Shown here: piece by piece, positions 1 through 12,900 of the stretch
Position numbering within the stretch: the first letter of the stretch is position 1
Layout of the letters: the number at the start of each line of letters is the position of its first letter
Made by a program: the position numbers and the translations under genes
DNA from: Canna indica
Taxonomy: Eukaryota; Streptophyta; Magnoliopsida; Zingiberales; Cannaceae
Direction of reading: 5' to 3'
NCBI GenBank assembly: GCA_034359265.1
Contig: CP136890.1
Location: forward strand, 102,387,501-102,451,500
Length of the DNA: 64,000 nucleotides
The notes under the pieces: model-generated
Told to the model about the DNA's origin: nothing
What the model saw: only the letters and a program-made list of their open reading frames with translations
Databases searched by the model: none

Positions 1-99
1 GGTAGAGTATCAAAGGAAAATACATGGTTTTGATTTTGGTTCCAATTTATTGCTAGCTTTTGGCTTCATCCATGGATAACAAAGACATCCAAATGTTCG

Positions 100-755
100 A
101 AGAGACTTATAATTAGGAGTTTCATTGAACGATTTTTGAAATGGTGAAACTCCTTTTAAAATTTCAATTGACAATCTATTAATTAATCAAATAGATAGCA
201 ACTGTACAAGCATATGGCCAAAGATAAGTAGAAAAAAAGCTTGGTATAAAAGTGCAGTAGTTGTCTCCATTATATGTCGATGCCTACGTTCGGCCACACC
301 GATACGTTGTGGAGTATAAGGTGAAGATATAAGATGTTGAATCCCTACTTCAGAAAGAAATGAGCTCATAGCTATAAATTCTCCACCACCATTAAAGACT
401 TATAATAGAGGTGTTAAAGTATTTTTCCACCAAAGTTTTGAAATCAATAAAAACTTTCAAATCAACATATTTCAATTTAAGCGAAAATAGTCATATGTTT
501 TTTTGTAAAATGATCTACAAATATAATGTAGAACCTATGTCCAGTTGAAGCAGTGATAGGTGAGGGACCCCACACATCAGAATAGATGAGCTCCAATGGT
601 TTTGAACTCTGTAATGTAGAAACTGAAAAGGGGAGTCCGTGACTCTTGTTGCATAAGCATGAATTACATGATTTTTGAATTGATGAATTAGATAAAGGAA
701 GCTGATACTTTGAGATTACTTGCTTGAGAATTTTTATTTGAGGGTGTCCAAGCCT
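100..755 (-). pseudogene. copia integrase region, broken
   Basis: Downstream of the TAG at 756-758 the same frame continues through a recognisable GAG-pre-integrase segment (RLGHPQ start, cysteine pair SCNSCLC) and the first part of the integrase core (DVWGPSP, FVDHFTKK), then stops at TAA 477-479. The rest of the integrase core (SPYTPQ and VAERRHRHI motifs, 369-187) lies in another frame, so at least one indel separates the pieces. The copia-type post-integrase motif FGCLCYP follows at about 100-165. This part would have catalysed integration of the DNA copy. Confidence 0.88.
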
Positions 756-2069
756 CTAATGCCAGAGATGAAGACCGGAAGAAGAAGATGATGCAGTAAA
801 ATGAGCTGTAGGCTTGATGTCGACAACCCATTCATAAGTATTGCCATTATTCAAGCTGTGCGCCAAAACTGCTCCTGTTTTCAGATCCTTCACAGTAAAA
901 TAGTGAGGAAAGAACTCAGTTGATACATTATTTTGATTGCAAAACTGAGGAAGTAACCGAAGCATTACCAGTATGAGTGTTTTGAATACTTTTGCGGTTT
1001 TGCCATTACCTATGACAATGCTATCATCCCTGTTATATTCATAAATGGATTGAAGTGTTTGATTGTCACTAGTAATATAGTGAGACGCACCCGAGTCCAT
1101 TACCCAGTTTGTTGAATTGAGCCGAGCAGCGAAGTTGGCCTCAGCTTCTTCATGATTGTAAGATCGAGACCTGCAAACACGAGCAATATGGCCAGGCTTA
1201 TCGTAGAGCTGGCAATGTATTATCGGCATGTTGTTAACGTTGAAAGGAGGCCTCCAGTTTGATTGCTTAGGACCATTAGCAATAGAAGATTGACGCCAAT
1301 TGTTGTTGTTATTTTGAGGCCAATTGTGTCTAGTATTATTATTTTGAATTTGTTTGGATGATGTGTCTGATTTATGTATGTAATGAGCAGTAATAGTTGG
1401 CTTGTCTTGTTTATGCAATAAGAAAGCCTCATAGCCACATAGCTTATCAAAGAGCTCTTCCAGAGTAATATGGGTATCGTGAGATCTAATAGCGGCGCTT
1501 ATGTGATCGTAATCAGATCCCAAACCGGCAAGGATCTTGATAACAAGAGCCGATTCAGGAAGAGGAGAATTGGCAATCGCCAGTTCATCAACAATACATC
1601 AGACCTCATTAAAATATTCAGTAACAGTTTTAATTCCCTTAGTTAAATGAGACAGATTATCTTGAAGAGAAAACACATGAGATTGCGACTTGTTCGCATA
1701 CTGGAGAGCAATCTTCTTCCATGCTATGGAAGCTGTAGAGGAGGAGGCGATTAAAGGGGCAATGGTGGGATCAACAGATGCCATAAGAGCGTGTCTGATG
1801 AGCCCATCTTGCCATAGCCAGATCTTCTTCCTAGGCTCAATATCGGGTGGGCAAGGAAGAGATCCATCAATGTAAGTAATGAGGTCATACCCAAGCAAAA
1901 GAAGATCAAATTGCGCCTTTCAGATTGCGTAGTTGTTCCCAGTAAACTTGATTGAAAGTTGAGTGGTTGAGTTAAACGTGACGATTTGCCCTGCTTGACA
2001 TAATGGATTTATAACACCATAACTTGAGGTTGCAGAATGATCAGGCTCAGGAGCATCATTGCAGACCAT
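756..2069 (-). pseudogene. copia gag-protease reading frame, broken
   Basis: One reading frame starts at the ATG at 2069-2067 and carries a UBN2-type gag domain, a CCHC-type zinc knuckle (about 1150-1200) and the protease motif DSGASHY. It is interrupted by TGA at 1920-1922, TGA at 1599-1601 and TAG at 756-758. The zinc knuckle reads CQLYDKPGHIARVC, so its second metal-binding cysteine is replaced by tyrosine. Several of these lesions are of the C-to-T/G-to-A kind expected from methylated cytosine decay. The function is lost; in an intact element this region would form the particle core and mature the polyprotein. Confidence 0.9.
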
Positions 2070-2158
2070 CGTTTAGGTAAGAGGAAGATTTCAGAGAAAA
2101 CACCAAGAGAAAAGAAGAAGGAGAGATGGAGCGGAGAAGACTCGTTAGAGTGTACAGT

Positions 2159-2170
2159 GCTCTGATACCA
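2159..2170 (-). other. Primer binding site, initiator tRNA-Met type
   Basis: The reverse complement reads TGGTATCAGAGC, the standard plant retrotransposon primer site matching the 3' end of initiator tRNA-Met. It lies two bases inside the LTR end at 2173, as expected for copia elements, and fixes the element's orientation. Confidence 0.93.
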
Positions 2171-2172
2171 TA

Positions 2173-2336
2173 TGGAGGTTATCGAACAACAATAGCATGT
2201 GGTGAGTAAATAAAGGAATGAATTGAATTAAATGAATCAGAATACATAGCTATTTATAGCTTCATTACATGATACCAACCCTACACGTGTAAGGTGGAGA
2301 GAAACCGTTCATGAGAGTTGTTAGAGTAATGCTCCA
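2173..2336 (-). repeat. 5' LTR of the copia element (about 164 bp)
   Basis: On the minus strand this stretch starts TGGAG and ends CTCCA, giving the TG...CA ends and a 5-bp terminal inverted repeat. It contains a TATAAATA box (about 2254-2261) and ends two bases before the primer binding site. The outer boundary at 2336 is inferred from the inverted repeat because the partner LTR is outside the window. A very short LTR like this is within the copia range. Confidence 0.65.
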
Positions 2337-3081
2337 TTATATGAGAGATATTTGAGTAGATGATTTTAGAGAGAGATTACGAGTAATCATTGAGGCTAAT
2401 TACTTCATTAAAAAGTATAAGGATTGAGATAAATCAACTATAAAAATAAACTGTTCACGAAGGATGAGACAACATGAAGTTCATTTAAGTTATTCACGTT
2501 AGTTTATGATGAAGAATTAACTGTTGGTCATCCCTAGACATGCACACGTCAAACGATTTTGAGAGTCGACGCTAGTTTTGTTTGACCTAGATGAAGTTTC
2601 ATATCCTAATATATGAGCATTTGAAATGAAGAGAAAAAACTCTAAGTTGATCGATGACATTTCACCACTATTTGTTTGGTTCTAAAAAAAAAATACATCT
2701 TAATCACCCAATTTTTCGCTTATTACAGAACCAAGGTTACTGTTAGTATGTATGAAAGCAAGCCTGTACTCGTTGACAGTGATTAAGAAGGATTTTAAAC
2801 ACACAAAAACACAACATATCTTCAATATTTGGCTCTTTGCAATGAAGAATTCAACAAATTGAAATGGCGGCAACTTCTGGAATAGGGCTTCCTTGTCGGG
2901 TAAATGGGTTCATTTGAAAACTTCGTGATCCGAACCCGTTAACCCATTATTTCGCGCATCTGTTAGCTCTAACAGATGCTCCGATCAATGCGCGCCGATT
3001 ATTACTCCTCCTACCGAATATAAGACGAGTCCTCCTCCCTCTCTTCTTCCTCGCTCTCCTCCCAACATCCCCGTCTACAGG
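2337..3081 (+). promoter_or_regulatory. Intergenic DNA and CAF1 promoter region
   Basis: No gene is visible from 2337 to 3081. Position 2337-2700 is AT-rich flank of the copia element. The stretch at 2940-3070 is GC-richer and ends in a long pyrimidine tract (about 3004-3064, repeated CTC/TTC), typical of plant core promoters and 5' leaders, just upstream of CAF1. An ATATAAG sequence at about 3019 is a possible TATA element. Confidence 0.45.
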
Positions 3082-3154
3082 CTACAGCTCTGCTCTCCGC
3101 CCGATGATTACTCCTCGTCTACAGCTCTGCCCTCCACCCGATGATTCCTCATCG
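3082..3154 (+). repeat. 37-bp tandem duplication in the CAF1 leader
   Basis: Two imperfect copies of a 37-bp unit starting CTACAGCTCTG lie at 3082-3118 and 3119-3154. Each copy contains CCCGATGATT, so the duplication creates two upstream ATGs (3104 and 3141) before the likely CAF1 start at 3161. Confidence 0.85.
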
Positions 3155-3160
3155 TCTACC

Positions 3161-3970
3161 ATGCCGGTGCGCTTTGAGGTGCGCCAAGTGTGGTCGGACA
3201 ATTTGGTTGCCGAGTTCGCCCTCATCAGCGAGGTCATCCAGCGGTATCGCTTCGTCGCCATGGATACTGAGTTCCCCGGCTTCGTTTTCCGTGACAAAAA
3301 GCACTTCTTCCATCAATCCTCGGCGGAGCGCTACTACTACCTCAAGATCAACGTCGACAGCCTCAACCTCATCCAGGTCGGACTGACACTTTTCGATTCC
3401 GACGGTAATCTCCCCGACCTCGGCACCGGGGACGGCGTCCGTTACCTGTGGGAATTCAACTTCCGGGATTTCGATATCCACCGCGACCTGCACGACACTT
3501 CTTCAATCGACCTGCTTAAATCGAGCGGGATTGACTTCGAGAAGAACCGATTGCAGGGTATCGACTCCGGCGTCTTCGCTGACCTCATGCTATCTTCTGG
3601 GTTATTATGCAATGAGGCGGTGACCTGGGTCACCTTCCATGGATCGTATGACTTTGCCTACCTCCTAAAGATCATTACTTCCCGTCGCTTACCTGAAAGC
3701 TTGGAACAGTTCATGTATCTGCTCAGATTCTTCTTCGGTACGAAGGTCTTGGACGCGAAGCAAATGATGATGTATTGCAATGGCTTGTACGGAGGCTTGG
3801 AACAACTCAGCCGCTTGCTGAAGGTTAGCCGAATGGTAGGCCAAAGTCATCAGGCTGGTTCAGATAGTCTTCTTATATGCCAAACATTTCTGAAGATGAA
3901 GGAGAACTTCTTCAAGCAAGGAAATGAAATGGAGTATGCTGGAGTCCTCTATGGACTTGATCAAGTTTAA
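3161..3970 (+). CDS. CAF1: CCR4-associated factor 1 (CAF1/POP2-type) deadenylase
   Basis: This single-exon gene encodes a DEDDh 3'-5' exoribonuclease of the CCR4-NOT complex, which shortens mRNA poly(A) tails in the cytoplasm. From the in-frame ATG at 3104 the protein would be 288 residues; from the preferred ATG at 3161 (MPVRFEVRQVW, where family alignment begins) it is 269, close to plant CAF1 length. Catalytic residues are visible, numbered from 3104: D54 and E56 in VAMDTEFPG, D183 in FHGSYDFAYL, and H249 and D254 in HQAGSDSLL. The family C-terminus EYAGVLYGLD is present. The gene has no intron and is GC-richer than its surroundings, as usual for stress-inducible plant CAF1 paralogues. Two upstream ATGs could modulate translation. 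Confidence 0.96.
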   Translation: MPVRFEVRQVWSDNLVAEFALISEVIQRYRFVAMDTEFPGFVFRDKKHFFHQSSAERYYYLKINVDSLNLIQVGLTLFDSDGNLPDLGTGDGVRYLWEFNFRDFDIHRDLHDTSSIDLLKSSGIDFEKNRLQGIDSGVFADLMLSSGLLCNEAVTWVTFHGSYDFAYLLKIITSRRLPESLEQFMYLLRFFFGTKVLDAKQMMMYCNGLYGGLEQLSRLLKVSRMVGQSHQAGSDSLLICQTFLKMKENFFKQGNEMEYAGVLYGLDQV

Positions 3971-6900
3971 GTTTTTTGTTCTCATTGTAAGAAAATAGCT
4001 AGTTCTCATTGATTTTTTTCTTCTTTGGTAGCTAGAACTGCAAAAAGTAGAAGATAGTTGTCATTGATTTATTTTTTCTTTGGTGGAGTCCTCATGCAGA
4101 TCATGAACTGCATGGTTTAAATTGATTAGTTCTTTGTGGTTTGTTGATTTTTATAGACTTGTGGGTTTGCTTTAGTCGCAGGTGCTCATTTTTTATCAAT
4201 GATTGTTATGATACTATATGCTAAACTTTGTAGTTATGTTGGAATTACTGATCAGCATGGTGCTTTCATTCCACCCTGTAAGCTTAATGGCTTGAAACAT
4301 TAATGCTTTTCATTGGGTTTAAGGCTTAAGTAATTAATATCCCTAGCTTGTGTAATATTGTCAAGGAATTAAATAACAAGTGAAGAAAGCACAATTCATG
4401 TGCTTGAATTGCTGGTAAGGAGTGGATCAGTATCCTACTAGCTTGTAGTCAAGGAAGAAAAAAGATGAGGAAGAAACATACATCACCATACTATACTACT
4501 GATTAATTATACACAGAAACCAGCAAATATGTTGAAAGTTTTTGAAGCTGGTGCCATACTATAAATACTGGTGTGCTGAGCCATACGACCTGGTAGTATA
4601 TGTGTCCAGCTTACAGCAAGACTTTGCTGACAATGATATGATCAGTTTAGTTGATGTTTTGTTCTTGTTGGTTCTATTCCCAGTAGGGTTGGCTGATGCA
4701 GAAAGCTTTGCTCATGATATGGTGGCTATTTTGAGAAAAGGGAAACTGCCTGAAATTTCATTAATAAGATTTTGAGGAGAGAAACATGGATGAAACATAC
4801 AAGCATATTACATGCAATTGTTTCTCATAATACAATAGTACTTGCTCCTCTAAACTGGTGTCAGTCTAGCTAGACCTGTTGTGGTTAAGATTGTTGGGAG
4901 CATATCTGGAAAAAGCTTTCGATGATAATTAAGAAGATGTAGAAAGTCAATAAGAGAAGATCCAAGTCCATATATAGAAGGATTACAACTCCTTAGAAAA
5001 GTGGAGAGCAAGACTTATACAATTGAACTTATATAGCAGCACTACTTAGGCCAGGATGCATCTTCTATATGCTGCAGAATGTACGCTTGTACTTAAGATG
5101 TGTCCATTTGATGAGTTGCTTGAATTCATCTATCCTGCATGCATGATATCATGTAAAACTATTGAACTTACTGAGCTTTGATTACTTGTATCATTGTATG
5201 GTGGTGGCCTTTGCTCAACGCACCATTCTAAGCTTTCACCAATACCTAAATTAAATAATATTTTAAATGTTTATTTAAATTTTTAAATGTTATAACTTAA
5301 GATAAAATTATTATAGATAAACATATAATGAATGCATCAATATTGAAATTATGTACGAAACTCAATGTAAATAATTTAATGATAATTTTTAAATATATAG
5401 TTATATTTTTATATATAGTAAAATCATATATTAAAACTGTCTCATTTGTGAAGCAGCGGCAATTGAATTTGAACTCTACTGCCAATTCTTTTTCCGCCTT
5501 TCGATTGAAGCAACGGCAATGTTCGATTACTGTACTCCGCTCCCTTATTTTTTTTTTCCATATTTTTTGCTATTATATTTATATTCATTGTTTATATTAT
5601 TATATTCATTTTAACGAAATCCCATTGAATTTGAAGACATGCTAGAGCGTGAACGTGAACTAAGTATATTTTTATTTTTATTTTTTATTGTTTTTTTTAT
5701 TATTAATTATTAATTATTATTTCTTATTTTGTATTCAAGACCTTTGGGAGCAAGAAACCTGAAAGTGTGCATGAGTGAAATATGAAAGATCATTGACTTC
5801 TAATTTCAAGAAATTGTAAGCATGCAAGTGTACTAAAAAAATTAATTTGTGCAAATGTAAAAAATGATAATTAAGAATGGACTAAAATATTTGGTCGAAA
5901 AGTAGAGAAACATGAAAATTGGCATATGTACATTTCTACTATCTAAAACACCTTTTATATAACATATAAGATTTGTAATCCGATAAGACTTCCACTCTTC
6001 CTCTTGCTCGTGACAACTTCACTCTTTGCTATCAACCTCTCTTTATCTCACTCATAACAACCTCCCTTTCACTCGCAACAGCTTCATTTTCACTTACAAC
6101 TTTTTTTCGTCCGCAACCTTCATTTTCTTTATTTAGAATAAACCAAACGCCAACAAATAAAAATTGTAAATCTACTTACAGACAACCAAAGAGTAGATAA
6201 CAACACATTCGCGGGCATTTACTTTTACATGCAAATGTTTTTTGCATAATTTTTGCAGCATAGAACCAAATACCCAATAATTGATCTAATTATGTAATAA
6301 AATGACAATATATACTTGCATCACAACTTAATGAAAGCATCCAGATGACCCACAAATGTTATATGTATGTTTATAATTAAGTATATTGTGTATCCTGCAA
6401 TGCAACTCAATTATCCTGATATGATCACTGCATTATATGATTGACATATTTAACTAAACAAGAAGGCAGAAACAATATTTGATAATTGATATAAATGAAA
6501 GCAAAACCAACAATAATATTTGGGTAGAAGTCCAAACCAGAGTCAGCAAAACCAACAAAACCATGGTTAAGACTACTACATTATTCAACATCATTTACTT
6601 CATTTGCCATGGGCAGCTAGATTATTAGTTCGGGAAAAACTGCAAAGGATTTTTATGTGGATGACAATTCTGAAATTTAAAATAATCAGAACGCTACTGA
6701 CATCCAATAATCTCAGGTGACAAGAATGACAATTCCAGAATTGAACTTCTAGAATGTATGTTTCGAAATAAGTAGTTAAGAATTAAGAAACCATCATGCA
6801 ACTGCTAAGGGCTTCAACAGCTCGAGCAAAGTATGAAGGGCTTCACGGCTTTTGCTCTTTGGAAATGTATACAGCTTACTTCCAACATCGACTTCAAGAT

Positions 6901-6990
6901 AGTTACTGTGCTTTTCTTTTGGATCAATTACAAAAAAGAGCACACCGGACACCCTACAAGCATCTGAAAGTAAGAACGATACTACTCCAT
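3971..6990. other. Intergenic region, no gene recognised
   Basis: This AT-rich stretch holds the 3' flank of CAF1, including a loosely repeated TTGATTTTTTTCTTCTTTGG block (about 4010-4085), A/T runs and a TTAATTATTAATTATTA tract near 5700. A 77-codon open frame at 4542-4775 has no recognisable domain. The part just below 6991 is the likely 3' UTR of the minus-strand PPR gene. Confidence 0.6.
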
Positions 6991-9900
6991 TTAGTAATTT
7001 CTTCTTCCTCCAAATCTTAAGTTTAGATCGTCATAGAGCCGCCCAACTAATACAAGCCTTGGGTCGTCAGATGGTATCTCCCTATGCTGTAACAGAGAAA
7101 GGCACTGAAATTTTAATGGATGGCCATAATGCAGCTTTGTAACTGGAGTTTATTAGCTAGTAATAATGCCAAGAGGCCCAAGAGAGATTATCAATGTTGA
7201 TCAAATCAAAATGGAAAAGTATTGGTCATTTTAGGAGTGATCAATGGAAGGCATGGTAAGCAAACCATCAAGGTCTAGAAATCAGTAGAAGGGTATATCG
7301 TCAGATGGTAATTACCTTTAAGCCTTCATAATAGGCCCTAACAGCAGGAAGAGTTGGCTTGAGATTGCGGCTTTGCAAAAGATCCCAGACATAGTTGGCA
7401 GTAGTGTATCCACCCTCCTGCACAATTTATTTAGTGTGAATTAATATATAATTTGGAAAGCAACCAAACCTACAATCTTTTTCAAGTGAAAACTTAATGT
7501 CACACAGAATTGTTGAAAAACACTGAAATATTGTAAGTCATCAACCTCATAAAAAACTACCAGAAATTAAGCAATATGTGCAATTTCATCAATAGGAAAC
7601 ATGAAAGGAGAAGTTGTCAAGATGATTGGTGATATAATAACAATTTGAAAATGATTCCACTATGAGAAGCAATAAATGCAGAACAATGTCAGCTGCTAAG
7701 CAAATTTCAAAGCTATTACCTTCTCTCCTGCTGCAGCAAGCAAGAGGTCACTTCCCATCTTGGGGTTCAAAAAGAATCCTCTTCCAGACATTTTCTCCTT
7801 TAAGATGGTGAGATCACCATTAGGTATTAACTTATTAAGGCATCAGTTAATTGGTTGAAAAGCACTTGATTAAGATTAGAATAATCAAATACCAGATACT
7901 CTTGAGCAAGTTGCATCCCTCTAGGAGTATGTCCAACCATTGCCCCTTCAATTAGAGTCTGCACATCACAAATTCAAAGAAAAAATAAGATCATAGCAAT
8001 CCTTAGCAGAGATTTTATCAGATGTCAAGAAAATAATCTATATGATAAAGAAGCCTAGAAACAACAGGGAGCATAGAAAACAAAATTTCTTTCTCCTTAT
8101 ACTATTCCCATTTCTTCCTAATTAGGTAGATGAACTACAGGCCTGGCAAGACGTATGGGATAAAGAACAATATTACAGCCCTTAAGAGATATATTATCTA
8201 CATTAGAATAATGTGAGGAATAAGGCCTAGGGTAAAAATCAATGTCATAACTAGGGAGGGGAAAATGGGAAAGACTAGGTAGGGAGGGGAAAATGGGAAA
8301 GACTAGGTCACATGGAGGTAAAATATAAAGAAAGGTATCAACCTTGCATTCCAACAATTCAGGACAAGTAACAACTAGGACCCATCATTCTAGCATATGA
8401 GGATAGACCTAAAAGTTGAAAACCTTTAGTTGTCTATTCACTATTTACTTCTTTCATCTTCCTTATTACCATATCATGCAACATTAACACACTTCCTCCA
8501 CCAAAACTGGAGACATCACATGGATGCAGTTGCGAAATATCCATAGAGAATATATCTGAATATTGTAATGACAAAATTAAAGCATAAATATCATGAGTTA
8601 CAAGATCTACATTGAGTGGAACAACATAGACATTAGGAGTTCAACAAAATATCTGTTTATTTCAAATGGACTCACCACATACAACTCAGCTACTGGCGGT
8701 CTTGAATTTACAAACTCTTCAAAAATCTTAACACCAGAGTCAATATCCCTGCAATTGAAGTAGCACCTATCTCGAAGGCAATTTAGTTATATTAGAATAA
8801 CAATCATATTCAGCTCAAGGTAGAACCAAGAACTATCTAAAGTAATGCCAATATAACTAAAATTCAAGTACATAAAAAAATTGCACTGATAGAAGAGAAA
8901 ACAACATGAAACAAGACGACCAAAATATTTATGTCAAAGACTAAGAAGGGAGACCAACATGAAGACTGGTGACATCAAGTTCAAACTTCTATCATATTGA
9001 ACAGAAAATGGAGTAGCAGGAAAATAAAAACATGGTATCTCCAAAACATGGTTTGATATGTTTACCACAGCAGGCAGTACAGTCAAGACTTACCCTATCA
9101 AAAGCATTCCGATACTGGTCAATATGACTGGCACCACCTGTATATGGCTGTACAATACTGTGTACCACACACCATACTACTGCTGCAGTCCTAATGGGCT
9201 GATTTCTAGCCATTGGAATGTTTTTTTTAAAGCTATTTGGGGCTAATGTAATGGTTGAGTTATTTGGAGGTTACTTAACCCCTTAAACAATGTTAAACCA
9301 TTACCATAGTCTCATTCTCACAAATTCTCTCAAAACTCTCTAGTTCTCTCTCAACTCCCTCTCCAAGCATGTCATTGAAAAACTATACAACTAAGAACTT
9401 TTTACTAGATAATTCTTACTTGCAATTGTCGCACTTGAACTTACATGTAACCTATTTATTCAAGTCATTTGAGTTTGTCTCATTCAAATCAAGTTTATTC
9501 TAAAATTCAAAATATTTATTAAAAAAAAAAACTTTTTGGAAGTAGAACATCCAAAACAGACTTTGCAGATGAATCAAGAGGGTCACCACTAAAATCCTAC
9601 TGGGCAGATTTCTAGGGGATGTTGTTTTGAGTTATTTGGGGCTATTTTTTGAGTTATTTGGAAGCAATTTAGCCCCTCAAACCCTCTTAAATTATCATTG
9701 CACTCTCGTTTTCACAAATTCTCTCAAAGTGCCTCAAAATCCTCTGGTTCTCTCTCAACACTCTCATCCATGCATGTTGTTGGAACTTGGAACAATATTA
9801 CATATGAGAACTTTGTACTAGATAATTCTTAGTTGTAGTTGTTGTATTTGAAATAAAAAATGTAAGCTATTTATTCAAATTATTTGAGTTTGTGTCTCAA

Positions 9901-12900
9901 TTCAATCAAGTTTTAATCCACTTTAGCCTTCAGGTTATAAATACTAAATAACATTTTTTTTCTACTTTGTGTAAGTTAACATCCAAATCAAGTTTTGTGG
10001 GTGAATCAATGGTTGATTGATGACTGCTGAGTATTCAAACATCCAAAGCAGGCTTTGTGGATTATTATTTTTTATCCTACCATAAGCTAAAATTGTGTTT
10101 TTCATGGAAAATCTTTTGCAGGCGAAAATGTTTTCAGAGAACTATTTTCCATAAAAAAAATAAAGAGAACTAAATTATTTATTTTAAAATATAATATTTT
10201 TTTATAAACCTAAAATATTTTAAATTATAAAATAATTTTCAGTATTACAAGTATTTTATAATATATCAAAATTCTATTTTTTAAAATTTCAAACATGTCA
10301 AGTATTTCTATAATATTAATATATTTTAAAAATTAATAATATACTTTTAAATAATCTATAATATTGAAATAATATTATCTTTTTTTAGAATTTTATATAA
10401 TATTATTTAATATTATAATGTTATATTAATATTTATATTTGAAACATTATATTATTTAATTAATATAAGGTAGTAAAATATACTGATTCTTTTAACAGTA
10501 TTATATTACTTTAATATATTTATAATTTCATATGTTTAATATATAATATAATATAATATAATTTTAAACGTTTCATATATAATAGATTATATAATAAAAT
10601 ATCATTATAATATAAGAGATTATATAATTTTTATGTTAAAAATATTACATTTTCATGTATAATGTGAAGTCTCTTGTTTTCAGAAAATGAATTCCTCTTC
10701 TCAAAAGGGCAAGTCATTTTCCCCGTGGCTGAAAATATTTTTCTTGTTCACCAACCATTTTCCTGCTCCCAAACTCCAAAGATCAGAAAGAGAGGAAATA
10801 TTTTCCTGAAACTGTTCTCCATGAAACAAACACAACCTAAGATGTAATATGCATACTTCACTGCTTGTTGGCAATTTTTTAGAGTTTGGTGGCACATAGT
10901 AATTGTTAAAGGTTAACGTTTTTCCCAGTAATGATGACAATTCTAAACATATATTATCAAGTTTTAGTAAACAAGAGAATAATTAAGGTAAAAGGATATT
11001 TTAGATAAATAGATATAGATGGATGAGTTGTCTGCAACACATAAGATCAAAGATAATCAATGCCATGTTCATGGCACGTTTACAAGTTGGAAGCACTAAA
11101 GATAGCCAGATGCAGCATTTTTTACATACCTCATTGCTTGAATGGCAATGAAATAGTCATATGAATAGCCATCTCTCTTCATCATGTCAAGAAGTGTTTC
11201 CAATGTCTATCAGAAAAACAAAAGAGAAGCCGAGAAGGTAACTAAGAACTAATATTGCAGGAAATTCCAACAATATACATTCAGTTAACATTTAAGATAT
11301 ACCTCTTTACTATTCAAATCTGCACAAGCATGAACAGCTACATGATATACAGTTAACTGCCTGTTTATGAATCCCCTTCTATGCAAAAATTCTGCGGTAG
11401 GAATGTTGTACAGCTCTTCCTCTGACACATTCATCATCACATTCTCACCACCATCTGTTGAAGCTTCAACAGAAGACCAACCTTTTGATTGCTTGACAAG
11501 CTCAATAATCTGTTCAAGAAAAAAGACACTTTTACAGTTGAAATACAGTTCAATGTACGTAAAAGTCAAAGACAACAAATCACTTACTTTTTTGGTTGTC
11601 TCTTCTGTAGTAGGTAGCTTATTTTTAAATGCAGTTATAAGTCCAGCATAACAGAACTTGTTTAAGCCAAGACCAGCAGCAGTCATATCACGAACAATAG
11701 CATAGCTGTAGCATAACTCATGTCATTGTTAACAGTCAGTCTCTGTCAAATGTAACAGATAAGTGAAGTAACTTCTTAGACCAAATAGAAAATAGATAAC
11801 TTTAAATTAGGGATCAACTTTTGATCAAATTTGTTTGCCCATGTCCCAAGGATTGGCTAGTAAAGAAGATAAGAACACATCAAACGCATCCAAAATGTAT
11901 AAGAGCCAAATGTAGCTGTTCAAAACAACCCACAGAATGAAACATGCACGTAGTAAATTTCCTAAATGAGTACCTGCACACACTTGTTTTCATAGCATTC
12001 CTATTGCATAATTTTCTATTGTGATGTAAGCATTAAGATCAATTCACAACTTCAGAACCGAACACTTATATCCACACATATTGCACTCTTTTTTGCTCAA
12101 AACAGAACTAAGTAACTCAAATAAAGAATCTGGCTACAATTAACGACCTAGAAAGTTCGCAAAAATCACTATGAACAGTAGTACAAATATTTCGTAAATA
12201 GACATACACTTGTTCCGTACGGCCTGTCGCAGCAAGAGCATTAAGGAGACAGATGTAGGTTTCACCTTTCAACTTCACATTGTGCCCCTTCATTTCTTCC
12301 AAAAGCTTTGTCAAAGATATTTAAAAGAAGTTTATCATTAACTGAACAGTGTATAGAGAGCAATAAGTATATAGGCAGCCAAGATACAAATATTAAATTT
12401 TTAACAACCTGAATAACCTTCCTGAAATCAAATAAGGAGAGCTTATAAGAGGAAGAAAGTCATGAATGCCGATACATTAAACTCACCTTGATTGCTGCAT
12501 CAGAGTGCTTGCATTTTCCACAAGTTGATATCAAGAAATTGTACAGATTAACCTGAAAATTTAAGCAAGTTTCAACCAAGTTACATCCGAAGTGTGAGAA
12601 ACTTCTAACAAAGTCACGACCTTCAGTATCTAAGATTTGCAAAACTACGACCTTCACAACAAATCATAACCAAACTATTAAGTATGAAAAAAGAGTAAGA
12701 ACGCAGGTGCACTGACATCGGGAGGTAAGCCCATGGCTTTCATCTCATCCCTAAAGAAAAAGGCGTCCTGGAGCCGGCTGCCCTTCATGGTTCCGACGAT
12801 AAGGGCGTGGAAGGTGTCCCGCAGCGGCTGGACTCCATCCAGCATCATATCATCATACACATCCCTCAACAAGTATCCTCTGAAACAATGTTACAGACAC

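Larger units (their letters stand above)
1..2336 (-). mobile_element. Ty1/copia LTR retrotransposon, partial and decayed
   Basis: Read on the minus strand, the element runs right to left: a short LTR (2173-2336), a tRNA-Met primer binding site (2159-2170), gag with a zinc knuckle, an aspartic protease motif (DSGASHY near 1090-1105), the GAG-pre-integrase region (about 750-480), integrase core (369-187) and the post-integrase RTFGCLCYPW motif (about 165-100). Reverse transcriptase, RNase H and the 3' LTR would lie left of position 1. The domain order integrase-before-RT is that of copia elements. It cannot be autonomous: in-frame stops and a frameshift break the polyprotein. The LTR and the gag style suggest an Ale-like lineage, but that is a guess. 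Confidence 0.93.

Noticed and set aside
3149..3493. 114-codon frame antisense to CAF1
   Set aside because: Fully antisense to the conserved catalytic region, a shadow of its codon usage.
4542..4775. 77-codon frame downstream of CAF1
   Set aside because: No recognisable domain, no promoter-like composition change and no splice partners; kept as part of the intergenic description.
6796..7020. 74-codon plus-strand frame over the last PPR exon
   Set aside because: It overlaps the antisense last exon and 3' UTR of the PPR gene and has no recognisable domain.
9627..10940. Several 60-80-codon frames within the PPR intron
   Set aside because: They fall in repeats and AT-rich transposon DNA between two well-defined exons.
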